A stretch of 64,000 nt of DNA, taken from Citrobacter tructae. Lineage in GTDB: Bacteria > Pseudomonadota > Gammaproteobacteria > Enterobacterales > Enterobacteriaceae. The stretch covers positions 2,542,001 to 2,606,000 of the forward strand of contig NZ_CP038469.1 of the NCBI RefSeq assembly GCF_004684345.1, read 5' to 3'. This document shows, in pieces, positions 18,119-25,662 of the stretch. Numbering within the stretch: the stretch's first letter is position 1; each line of letters starts with the position of its first letter. The position numbers were made by a program, and so were the translations under genes. The notes below the pieces were generated by a model. The model ran no database searches and was not told where the DNA came from. It saw nothing but the letters and a program-made list of their open reading frames with translations.

Positions 18119-19012
18119 ATGCCGCCTCGCCGCTATAACCCTGACTCCCGACGTGACGCGCTGTTGGAACGCATCAACCTCGATATTCCCGCCTCTGTTG
18201 CTCAAGCACTGCGTGAAGATTTAGGTGGCGAAGTTGATGCCCGGAACGATATCACCGCACAGCTTTTGCCAGAGGATATGCGCTCTCACGCTATCGTGAT
18301 CACCCGCGAAGATGGCGTTTTTTGTGGGAAACGTTGGGTGGAAGAGGTCTTTATTCAACTTGCTGGCGATGATGTGAAGATCACCTGGCACATTGAAGAT
18401 GGCGACAGCATTAAAGCGAATCAGCCATTGTTTGAACTGGATGGTCCCTCCCGCGTATTACTCACCGGCGAACGTACCGCGCTTAATTTTGTGCAGACGC
18501 TTTCGGGTGTGGCGAGCGAGGTGCGTAAATACGTCGACCTGCTGGCGGGGACAAAAACCCAGTTGCTGGATACGCGTAAAACCCTGCCAGGACTGCGTAC
18601 CGCGCTGAAATATGCCGTATTATGCGGCGGCGGTGCGAATCACCGTCTGGGGCTTTCTGACGCCTTCCTGATTAAAGAAAACCACATTATTGCTTCCGGT
18701 TCGGTGCGTCAAGCCGTTGAAAAAGCCTTCTGGCTGCACCCGGACGTTCCGGTAGAGGTTGAAGTGGAAAGTCTTGATGAACTGGACGACGCGCTGAAGG
18801 CCGGGGCGGACATCATCATGCTCGATAATTTCGAAACCGACCAAATGCGCGAAGCGGTAAAACGCACCAACGGCCAGGCGCGTCTGGAGGTTTCAGGGAA
18901 TGTCACCCATGAAACGCTGCGCGAATTTGCTGAAACCGGCGTGGATTTCATCTCTGTAGGCGCGCTGACCAAGCACGTGCGTGCGCTCGATCTCTCCATG
19001 CGTTTTCGTTAG
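18119..19012 (+). CDS. nadC: Quinolinate phosphoribosyltransferase NadC
   Basis: Makes nicotinate mononucleotide from quinolinate and PRPP in de novo NAD synthesis. The start at 18119 (MPPRRYNPDSRRD) has GGAG 8 bases upstream and gives 297 residues, as in E. coli. An in-frame ATG 42 bases upstream has no such site. Seen: the TRKTLPGLR phosphate-binding region, HRLGLSDAFLIKENH, and the C-terminal EVSGNVT and ISVGALTKH motifs of the barrel. Divergent from ampD with an 87-base gap. Confidence 0.97.
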   Translation: MPPRRYNPDSRRDALLERINLDIPASVAQALREDLGGEVDARNDITAQLLPEDMRSHAIVITREDGVFCGKRWVEEVFIQLAGDDVKITWHIEDGDSIKANQPLFELDGPSRVLLTGERTALNFVQTLSGVASEVRKYVDLLAGTKTQLLDTRKTLPGLRTALKYAVLCGGGANHRLGLSDAFLIKENHIIASGSVRQAVEKAFWLHPDVPVEVEVESLDELDDALKAGADIIMLDNFETDQMREAVKRTNGQARLEVSGNVTHETLREFAETGVDFISVGALTKHVRALDLSMRFR

Positions 19013-19027
19013 TTGCTGAATGTATTG

Positions 19028-19051
19028 CCCGATGGCACTTCGCTTATCGGG
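19028..19051 (+). terminator. Possible nadC terminator
   Basis: Stem CCCGAT/ATCGGG (19028-19033 with 19046-19051) followed by TCTTC, just after the nadC stop. The remaining bases to ppdD hold no recognised feature. Confidence 0.45.
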
Positions 19052-19234
19052 TCTTCAGCCTGATCCCTCTCGACGGCTATCCGGCGTTTTCTTCGAGCCC
19101 CTTCGCAAGAACATTGTTTGATCCTGTAAGCGCAATAAAATCCTCCGAACCAGCCTTCCCGTTCTGTTTTTTGCCCCTCGCCTAAGCGACCTCCTGTTTG
19201 CCACAGTAGCGCCAGCTAACTCAAGGAGCGAACA

Positions 19235-19672
19235 ATGGACAAGCAACGAGGCTTCACACTTATCGAATTAATGGTGGTCATTGGCATCATTGCCATTCTC
19301 AGCGCCATAGGGATTCCGGCTTATCAAAACTATCTGCGCAAGGCAGCACTGACAGACATGCTGCAGACTTTTGTCCCCTATCGCACGGCGGTCGAGCTCT
19401 GCGCGCTGGAGCATGGTGGCACAGCCACCTGCGATGCCGGGACCAACGGAATTCCCTCTCCTGCCACCACTCGCTATGTCTCCGGCATGAGCGTCGAAAA
19501 AGGCATCGTCAACCTCACCGGGCAGGAAAGCCTCAACGGTTTGAGCGTGACCATGACGCCAAACTGGGACAATGCCAACGGCATTACCGGCTGGATCCGT
19601 AGCTGTAACATCCAAAATGACAGTGCTTTGCAGCAGGCCTGTGAAGACGTTTTCCGCTTTGATGCCAACTAA
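19235..19672 (+). CDS. ppdD: Type IV major prepilin PpdD
   Basis: Pilin of 145 residues. The short leader MDKQRG is followed by the processed N-terminus FTLIELMVVIGIIAIL, with Glu at mature position 5, the class IVa prepilin peptidase signature (cut between Gly6 and Phe7). Cysteines near the C-terminus (SCNIQND... QQACED) would form the D-loop disulfide. AAGGAGCG precedes the ATG. It is the first gene of ppdD-hofB-hofC; the secretin, minor pilins and peptidase are not in this window. Confidence 0.95.
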   Translation: MDKQRGFTLIELMVVIGIIAILSAIGIPAYQNYLRKAALTDMLQTFVPYRTAVELCALEHGGTATCDAGTNGIPSPATTRYVSGMSVEKGIVNLTGQESLNGLSVTMTPNWDNANGITGWIRSCNIQNDSALQQACEDVFRFDAN

Positions 19673-19681
19673 GGAACAGAG

Positions 19682-21067
19682 ATGAATACCACACAACTTA
19701 CTGCGCTGTGCCAACGTCATCAGGGAATATTATTGGATGCCGACAATGAAGTGGTCCATATCGCCGTTGTGGATGCCCCTTCTCACGAACTGCTGGATGC
19801 GCTGCATTTTGCCACCACCAGACGCATCGATATCGTGTGCTGGACTCGTCAGCAAATGGAAGGACATGCACACAAACCACGGCAAATGCTGCCAGCTGTC
19901 ATCCCTGAAGGCAGTGCGACCGCAGCAGAACTACTGACGCAGACGTTGCAATCCGCCCTGACTAAACGTGCGTCTGATATTCACATTGAGCCTGCGCAAA
20001 ATCGCTATCGGATACGACTACGCGTAGACGGCGTACTGCACACGTTGCCGGAGGTGCTGACGGATATGGGGATTGCCTTCACCGCAAGGTTGAAAGTGCT
20101 GGCCAGTCTGGACATTGCCGAGCACCGGCTACCACAGGATGGACAGTTTACCGTTGAAATATCAGGCGCCCCCATCTCGTTTCGCATTGCAACACTCCCC
20201 TGTCGCTACGGAGAGAAAGTCGTGTTACGCCTGCTGCATCAGGTTGAGCAGGCGCTGGAAATTAACGCGCTGGGCATGCAAGACGCGCAGCTGGCCGCTT
20301 TTTCGCAAGCCTTGCAGCAGCCTCAGGGGCTGATTCTGGTAACCGGTCCTACCGGGAGCGGAAAAACGGTCACGCTTTACAGCGCGCTTCAAACCCGAAA
20401 TACCCCGGATGTGAACCTGTGTAGCGTAGAAGATCCGGTAGAGATCCCGATTGAAGGGTTAAACCAAACGCAAATTAACCCGCGTGCTGGCCTGACTTTT
20501 CAGGGCGTATTACGCGCACTGCTGCGACAGGATCCCGACATTATCATGGTGGGTGAAATCCGCGACGGCGAAACGGCAGAAATCGCTCTTAAAGCCGCGC
20601 AAACCGGTCACCTGGTTCTTTCCACGCTGCATACCAATTCAACCAGTGAAACGCTGATACGCCTGCAACAAATGGGCGTCGCCCGTTGGATGATCGCCTC
20701 CGCGCTGACGCTGGTGATTGCCCAGCGATTAGTCAGAAAGCTGTGCCCCCATTGTCGGCAACGTCTTGATGTCCCAGTCACTCTGCCGCCATCGCTATGG
20801 CCCACGCCGCTCCCGCGTTGGCAGGCGTCAGGCTGCGAACACTGCTATCAGGGATATTATGGCCGTACGGCGTTGTTTGAAGTTCTGCCCGTCACGCCCG
20901 CATTACGCCAGCTTATTGCCAGTGGTACCACTGCTGACGTGGTGGAGTCCGATGCCCAGCAGGCGGGGATGCACTCACTTTTCGAGAGCGGATATCTGGC
21001 GGTCGAACGCGGGTTAACGACATTTGAAGAGCTTATCCGCGTGCTGGGAATACCTCATGTCCACTAA
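19682..21067 (+). CDS. hofB: Type IV pilus assembly ATPase HofB (GspE/PilB family)
   Basis: Cytoplasmic hexameric ATPase driving pilin polymerisation, 461 residues. Walker A GPTGSGKT lies at 222-229, followed by the Asp box, the LRQDPDIIMVGEIRDGETAE Walker B region (cited in part) and the His box TGHLVLSTLHTN. Two CxxC pairs (CPHC, CEHC) near residues 355-385 form the zinc knuckle of the family. It starts 9 bases after ppdD and overlaps hofC by 11 bases. Confidence 0.96.
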   Translation: MNTTQLTALCQRHQGILLDADNEVVHIAVVDAPSHELLDALHFATTRRIDIVCWTRQQMEGHAHKPRQMLPAVIPEGSATAAELLTQTLQSALTKRASDIHIEPAQNRYRIRLRVDGVLHTLPEVLTDMGIAFTARLKVLASLDIAEHRLPQDGQFTVEISGAPISFRIATLPCRYGEKVVLRLLHQVEQALEINALGMQDAQLAAFSQALQQPQGLILVTGPTGSGKTVTLYSALQTRNTPDVNLCSVEDPVEIPIEGLNQTQINPRAGLTFQGVLRALLRQDPDIIMVGEIRDGETAEIALKAAQTGHLVLSTLHTNSTSETLIRLQQMGVARWMIASALTLVIAQRLVRKLCPHCRQRLDVPVTLPPSLWPTPLPRWQASGCEHCYQGYYGRTALFEVLPVTPALRQLIASGTTADVVESDAQQAGMHSLFESGYLAVERGLTTFEELIRVLGIPHVH

Positions 21068-22259
21068 GCAACTCTGGCGATGGCAAGGCATAAACTGTCA
21101 GGGCCAGCCAGCGGAAGGGGTGCTATGGGCAGACGATCGACCTTCACTGGTCTTTGCTCTGCAACAACTGCACGTTACGCCAATTCGCACTAAGCGTATG
21201 CGTGTTAAAACCTCGCACTGGAGTAGAGAGCGATGTATCGAAGTCATACACCAGTTGGCCACATTGCTTAAAGCAGGGTTGACACTTTCCGACGGATTAG
21301 CCCTGCTTGCCGAACAGCATCCCAGCAGCCAGTGGCAGGCGCTGCTGCGCACGCTGGCTTACGATATGGAACAGGGCATTTCACTTTCCACCTCACTGTC
21401 ACGTTGGCAACACATTTTTCCGCCGCTTTACCAGGCAATGATCCGCACCGGAGAGCTAACCGGTAAACTGGATGTCTGCTGTTTTGAACTGGCCGGCCAG
21501 CAGAAAGAACAGCAGCACCTTACGGATAAAGTTAAAAAAGCGCTGCGTTACCCGGTAATTATCCTCACCATGGCGGTGATGGTCGTCTTCGCGATGCTGC
21601 ACTTTGTACTGCCTGAATTTGCCGCCATCTATCGTACGTTCAACACCCCGCTCCCGACGTTAACGCAGGGGATTATGACCGTTGCCTATTACAGCAGTCG
21701 ATGGGGATGGCTGATGGGATTACTCGGCCTGATACTGGGTGGAACATATGGTCTGATAAAGCAAAAACCATCCTGGCTTATTCTGCGTCAGCGGCTTTTG
21801 TTACGTTGCCCTGTTATAGGGCCGCTGATCAGGGGCCAAAAACTCACGCAGATCTTCACCGTCCTGGCGTTGACGCAAAGTGCAGGTATCCCCTTTCTAC
21901 AAGGTCTGGAGAGCGTAGTTGAAACGCTCTCCTGCCCTTTCTGGTCACAACGATTAACCCAAGTACACCACGACATCAGTGCCGGAAAGCCTGTCTGGCA
22001 GGCGCTGCAAAATGCCGAAGAATTTAGTCCATTGTGTTTACAGCTGGTGAGAACCGGTGAAGCCTCCGGCTCGCTGGATGCGATGCTGCATAATCTTGCC
22101 CGACATCATAGCGAAAACACGATGTCTCAGGCCGAGAATCTGGCTGCGCTACTTGAGCCTGCATTACTTGTAATTACGGGGTTAATTATCGGAACGCTGG
22201 TGGTTGCGATGTACTTACCGATTTTTCATCTGGGGGATGCGATGAGCGGAATGGGATAA
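21057..22259 (+). CDS. hofC: Type IV pilus inner-membrane platform protein HofC (GspF/PilC family)
   Basis: Polytopic platform protein, 400 residues as in E. coli. The start is the ATG at 21057 inside the hofB 3' end; an upstream in-frame codon at 21024 would add 11 residues without family support. Two repeated T2SF domains are visible (LATLLKAGLTLSDGL and LTQSAGIPFLQGLE), with three hydrophobic segments around residues 172-195, 220-240 and 370-395. Partner of HofB in the ppdD operon. Confidence 0.95.
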   Translation: MSTKQLWRWQGINCQGQPAEGVLWADDRPSLVFALQQLHVTPIRTKRMRVKTSHWSRERCIEVIHQLATLLKAGLTLSDGLALLAEQHPSSQWQALLRTLAYDMEQGISLSTSLSRWQHIFPPLYQAMIRTGELTGKLDVCCFELAGQQKEQQHLTDKVKKALRYPVIILTMAVMVVFAMLHFVLPEFAAIYRTFNTPLPTLTQGIMTVAYYSSRWGWLMGLLGLILGGTYGLIKQKPSWLILRQRLLLRCPVIGPLIRGQKLTQIFTVLALTQSAGIPFLQGLESVVETLSCPFWSQRLTQVHHDISAGKPVWQALQNAEEFSPLCLQLVRTGEASGSLDAMLHNLARHHSENTMSQAENLAALLEPALLVITGLIIGTLVVAMYLPIFHLGDAMSGMG

Positions 22260-22285
22260 AGCTGGCGCATTATGCTGCGCCAGCT
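22260..22285. terminator. Hairpin between convergent hofC and guaC
   Basis: Perfect ten-base stem AGCTGGCGCA/TGCGCCAGCT (22260-22269 with 22276-22285). On the minus strand it is followed by TTTATC, so it may end both transcripts weakly. Confidence 0.55.
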
Positions 22286-22291
22286 AACGTG

Positions 22292-23335
22292 TTACAGGCT
22301 ATTGAAAACGCGGTTTTCTTGTTCCTGTACTCGAATAAAGGTTGTGCGCTTGGTCAACTCTTTCAAACGAGATGCACCCACGTAGGTGCAGGCGGAACGC
22401 AGACCGCCGAGGATATCGCGTGCGGTATAGTCAACCGGACCACGCAATGGAAGCTTAACGGTCTTACCTTCCGCAGCGCGGTATTGAGCAACACCACCAA
22501 CGTGACGCGTCATAGCGGATTCAGAACTCATTCCGTAGAACAGCATGAATTTCTCGCCGTTCTCCTCAACCACTTTACCGCCGCTTTCTTCATGACCGGC
22601 CAGCATACCGCCGAGCATGACAAAGTCCGCACCGCCGCCAAATGCTTTTGCTACGTCACCCGGCATTGTGCAGCCACCATCGCTGACAATCATACCGCCC
22701 AGACCGTGTGCGGCATCAGCACATTCGATAACCGCAGAAAGCTGCGGATAGCCAACGCCAGTTTTTACACGCGTGGTACAAACAGAACCCGGACCAATAC
22801 CTACTTTGACGATATCTGCACCAGAAAGCACCAGCTCTTCACACATTTCACCGGTAACCACGTTACCCGCGCAGATTGTTTTCGTCGGCCATGCTTCGCG
22901 CGCTTTCGACACAAACTGAACGAAATGTTCTGAGTAACCATTCGCCACATCAATGCAAATGAAGTTCAGCGCAGGATTCAGCGCCAGAATCTGTTTAGTT
23001 TTTTCGAAATCGGTGTCAGACGTCCCGGTAGAAACCATCACGTGTTTGAGTACATCGGCAGATGCATTCGCAATGAAAGCAGACCAGTCTTCAACAGAAT
23101 AGTGTTTATGCACAGCAGTCAGGATATCGAAAGAGGCAAGCGCTGTTGCCATAGCAAACGTCCCGACGGTGTCCATATTTGCGGCGATGATTGGCACGCC
23201 GGACCATGTCTGACCTGAATGTTTAAAGGTAAATTGACGTTCCAGCTCAACATCGGAACGGCTTTTGAGAGTAGAACGCTTAGGGCGGATAAGAACGTCT
23301 TTGAAACCTAACTTCAGATCTTCTTCGATACGCAT
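22292..23335 (-). CDS. guaC: GMP reductase GuaC
   Basis: NADPH-dependent conversion of GMP to IMP in purine interconversion, cytosolic tetramer. The 347 residues carry the IMPDH/GMPR barrel signature with the catalytic cysteine in GIGPGSVCTTR (about Cys186), the GNVVTGEM substrate loop and VSDGGCTMPGDVAKAFG. No CBS domains, which separates it from IMP dehydrogenase. Confidence 0.98.
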   Translation of the reverse strand: MRIEEDLKLGFKDVLIRPKRSTLKSRSDVELERQFTFKHSGQTWSGVPIIAANMDTVGTFAMATALASFDILTAVHKHYSVEDWSAFIANASADVLKHVMVSTGTSDTDFEKTKQILALNPALNFICIDVANGYSEHFVQFVSKAREAWPTKTICAGNVVTGEMCEELVLSGADIVKVGIGPGSVCTTRVKTGVGYPQLSAVIECADAAHGLGGMIVSDGGCTMPGDVAKAFGGGADFVMLGGMLAGHEESGGKVVEENGEKFMLFYGMSSESAMTRHVGGVAQYRAAEGKTVKLPLRGPVDYTARDILGGLRSACTYVGASRLKELTKRTTFIRVQEQENRVFNSL

Positions 23336-23391
23336 GTGCGGATTCCTGGGGTTAATGGCGAAAAATCGAAACTCACAACTCCAGTGACGCT

Positions 23392-23419
23392 ATCATACGC
23401 ACTAATCAATACCGCGCAA
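23392..23419 (-). promoter_or_regulatory. Predicted guaC promoter
   Basis: Minus-strand -35 TTGCGC (23419-23414) and -10 TATGAT (23397-23392) with a 16-base spacer. The start would be near 23385, about 50 nt before guaC. Confidence 0.6.
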
Positions 23420-23560
23420 GACTGCGAAATTCTCTTTTTTTACGCTACAATCCCATAAATTTACCTGGTGCATTGTAGGTTAATCCTGCAGCCGCCTCAC
23501 CTTCGCATGCTTAACTTTTAACTGTTTGATAATCAAACTTAAACTCCAGGATCCGAGTCT

Positions 23561-24181
23561 ATGAGGTATACGGTAGCCTTAACTGGCGGCATTGGCAGCG
23601 GTAAAAGTACCGTTGCAAATGCATTCGCTGACCTCGGAATAAACGTGATTGACGCCGATATTATTGCGCGTCAGGTCGTTGAGCCCGGTACACCTGCCCT
23701 TAACGCGATTGTCGAACATTTTGGTAGTGAACTCATCGCCGCAGATGGAACGTTACAACGGCGAATTTTACGCGAACGTATTTTTTCTCATCCTGATGAA
23801 AAATCTTGGCTAAACGCCCTGCTTCATCCACTTATTCAACAGGAAACTCAGCGCCAGTTTCAGCAAGCGACGTCCCCTTATTTGTTATGGGTCGTCCCGC
23901 TGCTCGTTGAAAACTCGCTGTACAAAAAGGCCAATCGCGTACTCGTGGTCGATGTTACTCCCGAGACCCAGCTCAGACGAACCATGCAGCGTGATGATGT
24001 CACACGCGAACATGTTGAACAAATTTTGGCTGCCCAGGCAACACGTGAAGCGCGTCTTGCCGTGGCAGACGATGTTATTGATAATAATGGCGCACCGGAT
24101 GCCATCGCCTCGGATGTCGCCCGCCTGCACGCGCGTTATTTGCACTGCGCGTCGCAGTTTGTCTCACAGGAAAAACCGTAA
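23561..24181 (+). CDS. coaE: Dephospho-CoA kinase CoaE
   Basis: Last step of coenzyme A synthesis. The 206 residues start with MRYTVALTGGIGSGKST, holding the P-loop GGIGSGKS near residues 9-16, followed by the DADIIARQVVEPG substrate motif and the LID-like QRDDVTREH. It is divergent from guaC and shares a one-base TAATG overlap with zapD. Confidence 0.97.
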   Translation: MRYTVALTGGIGSGKSTVANAFADLGINVIDADIIARQVVEPGTPALNAIVEHFGSELIAADGTLQRRILRERIFSHPDEKSWLNALLHPLIQQETQRQFQQATSPYLLWVVPLLVENSLYKKANRVLVVDVTPETQLRRTMQRDDVTREHVEQILAAQATREARLAVADDVIDNNGAPDAIASDVARLHARYLHCASQFVSQEKP

Positions 24182-24924
24182 TGCACACCCAGGTCCTTTT
24201 TGAACACCCTCTCAATGAGAAGATGCGCACATGGCTGCGCATTGAGTTTCTGACCCAGCAACTCTCCGTTAACTTACCCGTTGCCGATTATGCAGGCGCA
24301 TTGCATTTTTTTAGAAATATTGGGGATTTACTGGATGTATTTGAACGTGGTGAAGTACGCACCGAACTCCTCAAAGAGTTGGAACGACAACAACGTAAAC
24401 TTCAGGCCTGGGTTGAAGTTCCCGGCGTCGACCAAAGCAGAATAGATGCCCTGCGCCAGCAGTTAAAAAACGCGGGCAGCATTTTAATTTCGGCGCCGCG
24501 CATTGGACAAACACTGCGTGAAGATCGCCTAATTGGCTTGGTACGCCAGCGTTTAAGTATTCCTGGTGGATGCTGCAGCTTTGATTTGCCCACTCTGCAT
24601 ATCTGGCTGCATCTGCCTCAGGCACAGCGCGATGTCCAGATCGAAACCTGGCTTGCCAGCCTGAATCCACTGACACAGGCACTGACGCTGGTTCTTGATT
24701 TAATCCGTAACTCTGCGCCGTTACGTAAGCAAACCAGCCTGAACGGTTTCTACCAGGACAACGGTGAAGATGCGGATTTGCTGCGTTTGCATCTGCCGCT
24801 TAATTCACAGCTCTACCCGCAGATATCGGGTCATAAGAGCCGTTTTGCCATTCGTTTTATGCCGCTGGATAGCGAAAATGGTCAGGTGCCGGAACGCCTC
24901 GATTTTGAGCTGGCATGCTGTTAA
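24181..24924 (+). CDS. zapD: Cell division protein ZapD
   Basis: Cytosolic FtsZ-ring cross-linking factor, 247 residues as in E. coli. Mostly helical N-terminal domain with a beta-rich C-terminal part. The start MHTQVLFEHPLNEKMRTWLRIE is diagnostic. It lies between coaE (one-base overlap) and yacG (9-base gap), an arrangement conserved in gammaproteobacteria. Confidence 0.96.
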   Translation: MHTQVLFEHPLNEKMRTWLRIEFLTQQLSVNLPVADYAGALHFFRNIGDLLDVFERGEVRTELLKELERQQRKLQAWVEVPGVDQSRIDALRQQLKNAGSILISAPRIGQTLREDRLIGLVRQRLSIPGGCCSFDLPTLHIWLHLPQAQRDVQIETWLASLNPLTQALTLVLDLIRNSAPLRKQTSLNGFYQDNGEDADLLRLHLPLNSQLYPQISGHKSRFAIRFMPLDSENGQVPERLDFELACC

Positions 24925-24933
24925 GGAGTGAAT

Positions 24934-25128
24934 ATGTCTGAACAAACCATCGTCAACTGCCCAACCTGTGGTAAGCCAGTCGTCTGGGGAGAAGTGAGCC
25001 CGTTTCGCCCATTTTGCTGTAAACGCTGTCAGTTAATCGATTTGGGCGAGTGGGCCGCAGAAGAGAAGCGTATCCCCAGCTCCGGCGATCTGTCAGAAAA
25101 TGATGACTGGAGCGAAGAGCAAAAGTAA
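24934..25128 (+). CDS. yacG: DNA gyrase inhibitor YacG, zinc-finger protein
   Basis: Small protein of 64 residues that binds GyrB and inhibits gyrase in E. coli. The four zinc ligands are Cys9, Cys12, Cys28 and Cys32 (CPTC ... CCKRC, one extra Cys at 29). ATG at 24934 is used because AAGGAGTG lies just upstream; a GTG two codons earlier is part of that ribosome site. Acidic C-terminal tail. Confidence 0.94.
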   Translation: MSEQTIVNCPTCGKPVVWGEVSPFRPFCCKRCQLIDLGEWAAEEKRIPSSGDLSENDDWSEEQK

Positions 25129-25140
25129 TTCAGCGCAAAC

Positions 25141-25209
25141 GTAAGGCGGGTAAGCGCAGCGCCCCCGCCCATCATGTGCCGGATAGCGGCGTTGCCTTAT
25201 CCGGCCTAC
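25141..25209. repeat. REP element(s) between yacG and mutT
   Basis: The stretch 25178-25209 is a typical enterobacterial REP unit: stem GCCGGATA/TATCCGGC (25178-25185 with 25198-25205) followed by CTAC. The preceding 25141-25170 holds a divergent, GC-rich inverted sequence GGCGGG/CCCGCC that may be a second degraded unit in opposite orientation. It sits between the convergent yacG and mutT. Confidence 0.8.
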
Positions 25210-25217
25210 GAAAAACG

Positions 25218-25607
25218 TTACCCTACAATCAGCTTTTTGATCACCGGTTCATTGGCTGGCGGGAAATCATCAACATTCAGCGCACTCTGCGCAATCCACT
25301 GAGCGGGTTGCCCCTCTTTTCCCCACGGTTCACCTTCCCAGCTTTCAACCAGCCAGAACCATAGGGTGATGTGTCGGTCCGGAAACTGATATTCCAACTT
25401 TTCGAACAGAGTACTGTGAATTGGCGTAATCCCCACCTCTTCCTGTAACTCTCGAACCAGCGCCTGCTCTGGGGTTTCGCCAGCTTCAATTTTGCCACCG
25501 GGGAATTCCAGCTTATTCGCCATATGGGCGTCCGCAGCGCGCTGAGTAATAAAAATTTCGTTCTGCTGATTACGAATAATCCCGACGGCGATTTGCAGTA
25601 TTTTCAT
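25218..25607 (-). CDS. mutT: 8-oxo-dGTP diphosphatase MutT
   Basis: Cleans oxidised dGTP (and related nucleotides) from the pool. The 129 residues contain a complete Nudix box at 38-60 (GX5EX7REUXEEXGU, seen as GKIEAGE ... RELQEEVGI). It lies downstream of secA on the same strand, separated by a strong terminator. RBS: the RC of the region before 25607 reads TATGGACGATAAAA, so the ribosome site is weak. Confidence 0.96.
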   Translation of the reverse strand: MKILQIAVGIIRNQQNEIFITQRAADAHMANKLEFPGGKIEAGETPEQALVRELQEEVGITPIHSTLFEKLEYQFPDRHITLWFWLVESWEGEPWGKEGQPAQWIAQSALNVDDFPPANEPVIKKLIVG

Positions 25608-25620
25608 TTTTATCGTCCAT

Positions 25621-25648
25621 AAAAAAGGCGCAGAATTCTGCGCCTTTT
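25621..25648 (-). terminator. secA terminator
   Basis: Perfect 26-base palindrome, arms AAAAGGCGCAGAA/TTCTGCGCCTTTT (25623-25635 with 25636-25648), followed by T residues on the minus strand. It separates secA from mutT. Confidence 0.85.
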
Positions 25649-25662
25649 CAGTAAGTTATTTT

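Noticed and set aside
19055..19246. 63-residue minus-strand frame between nadC and ppdD
   Set aside because: Basic, low-information sequence overlapping the ppdD ribosome site; no support.
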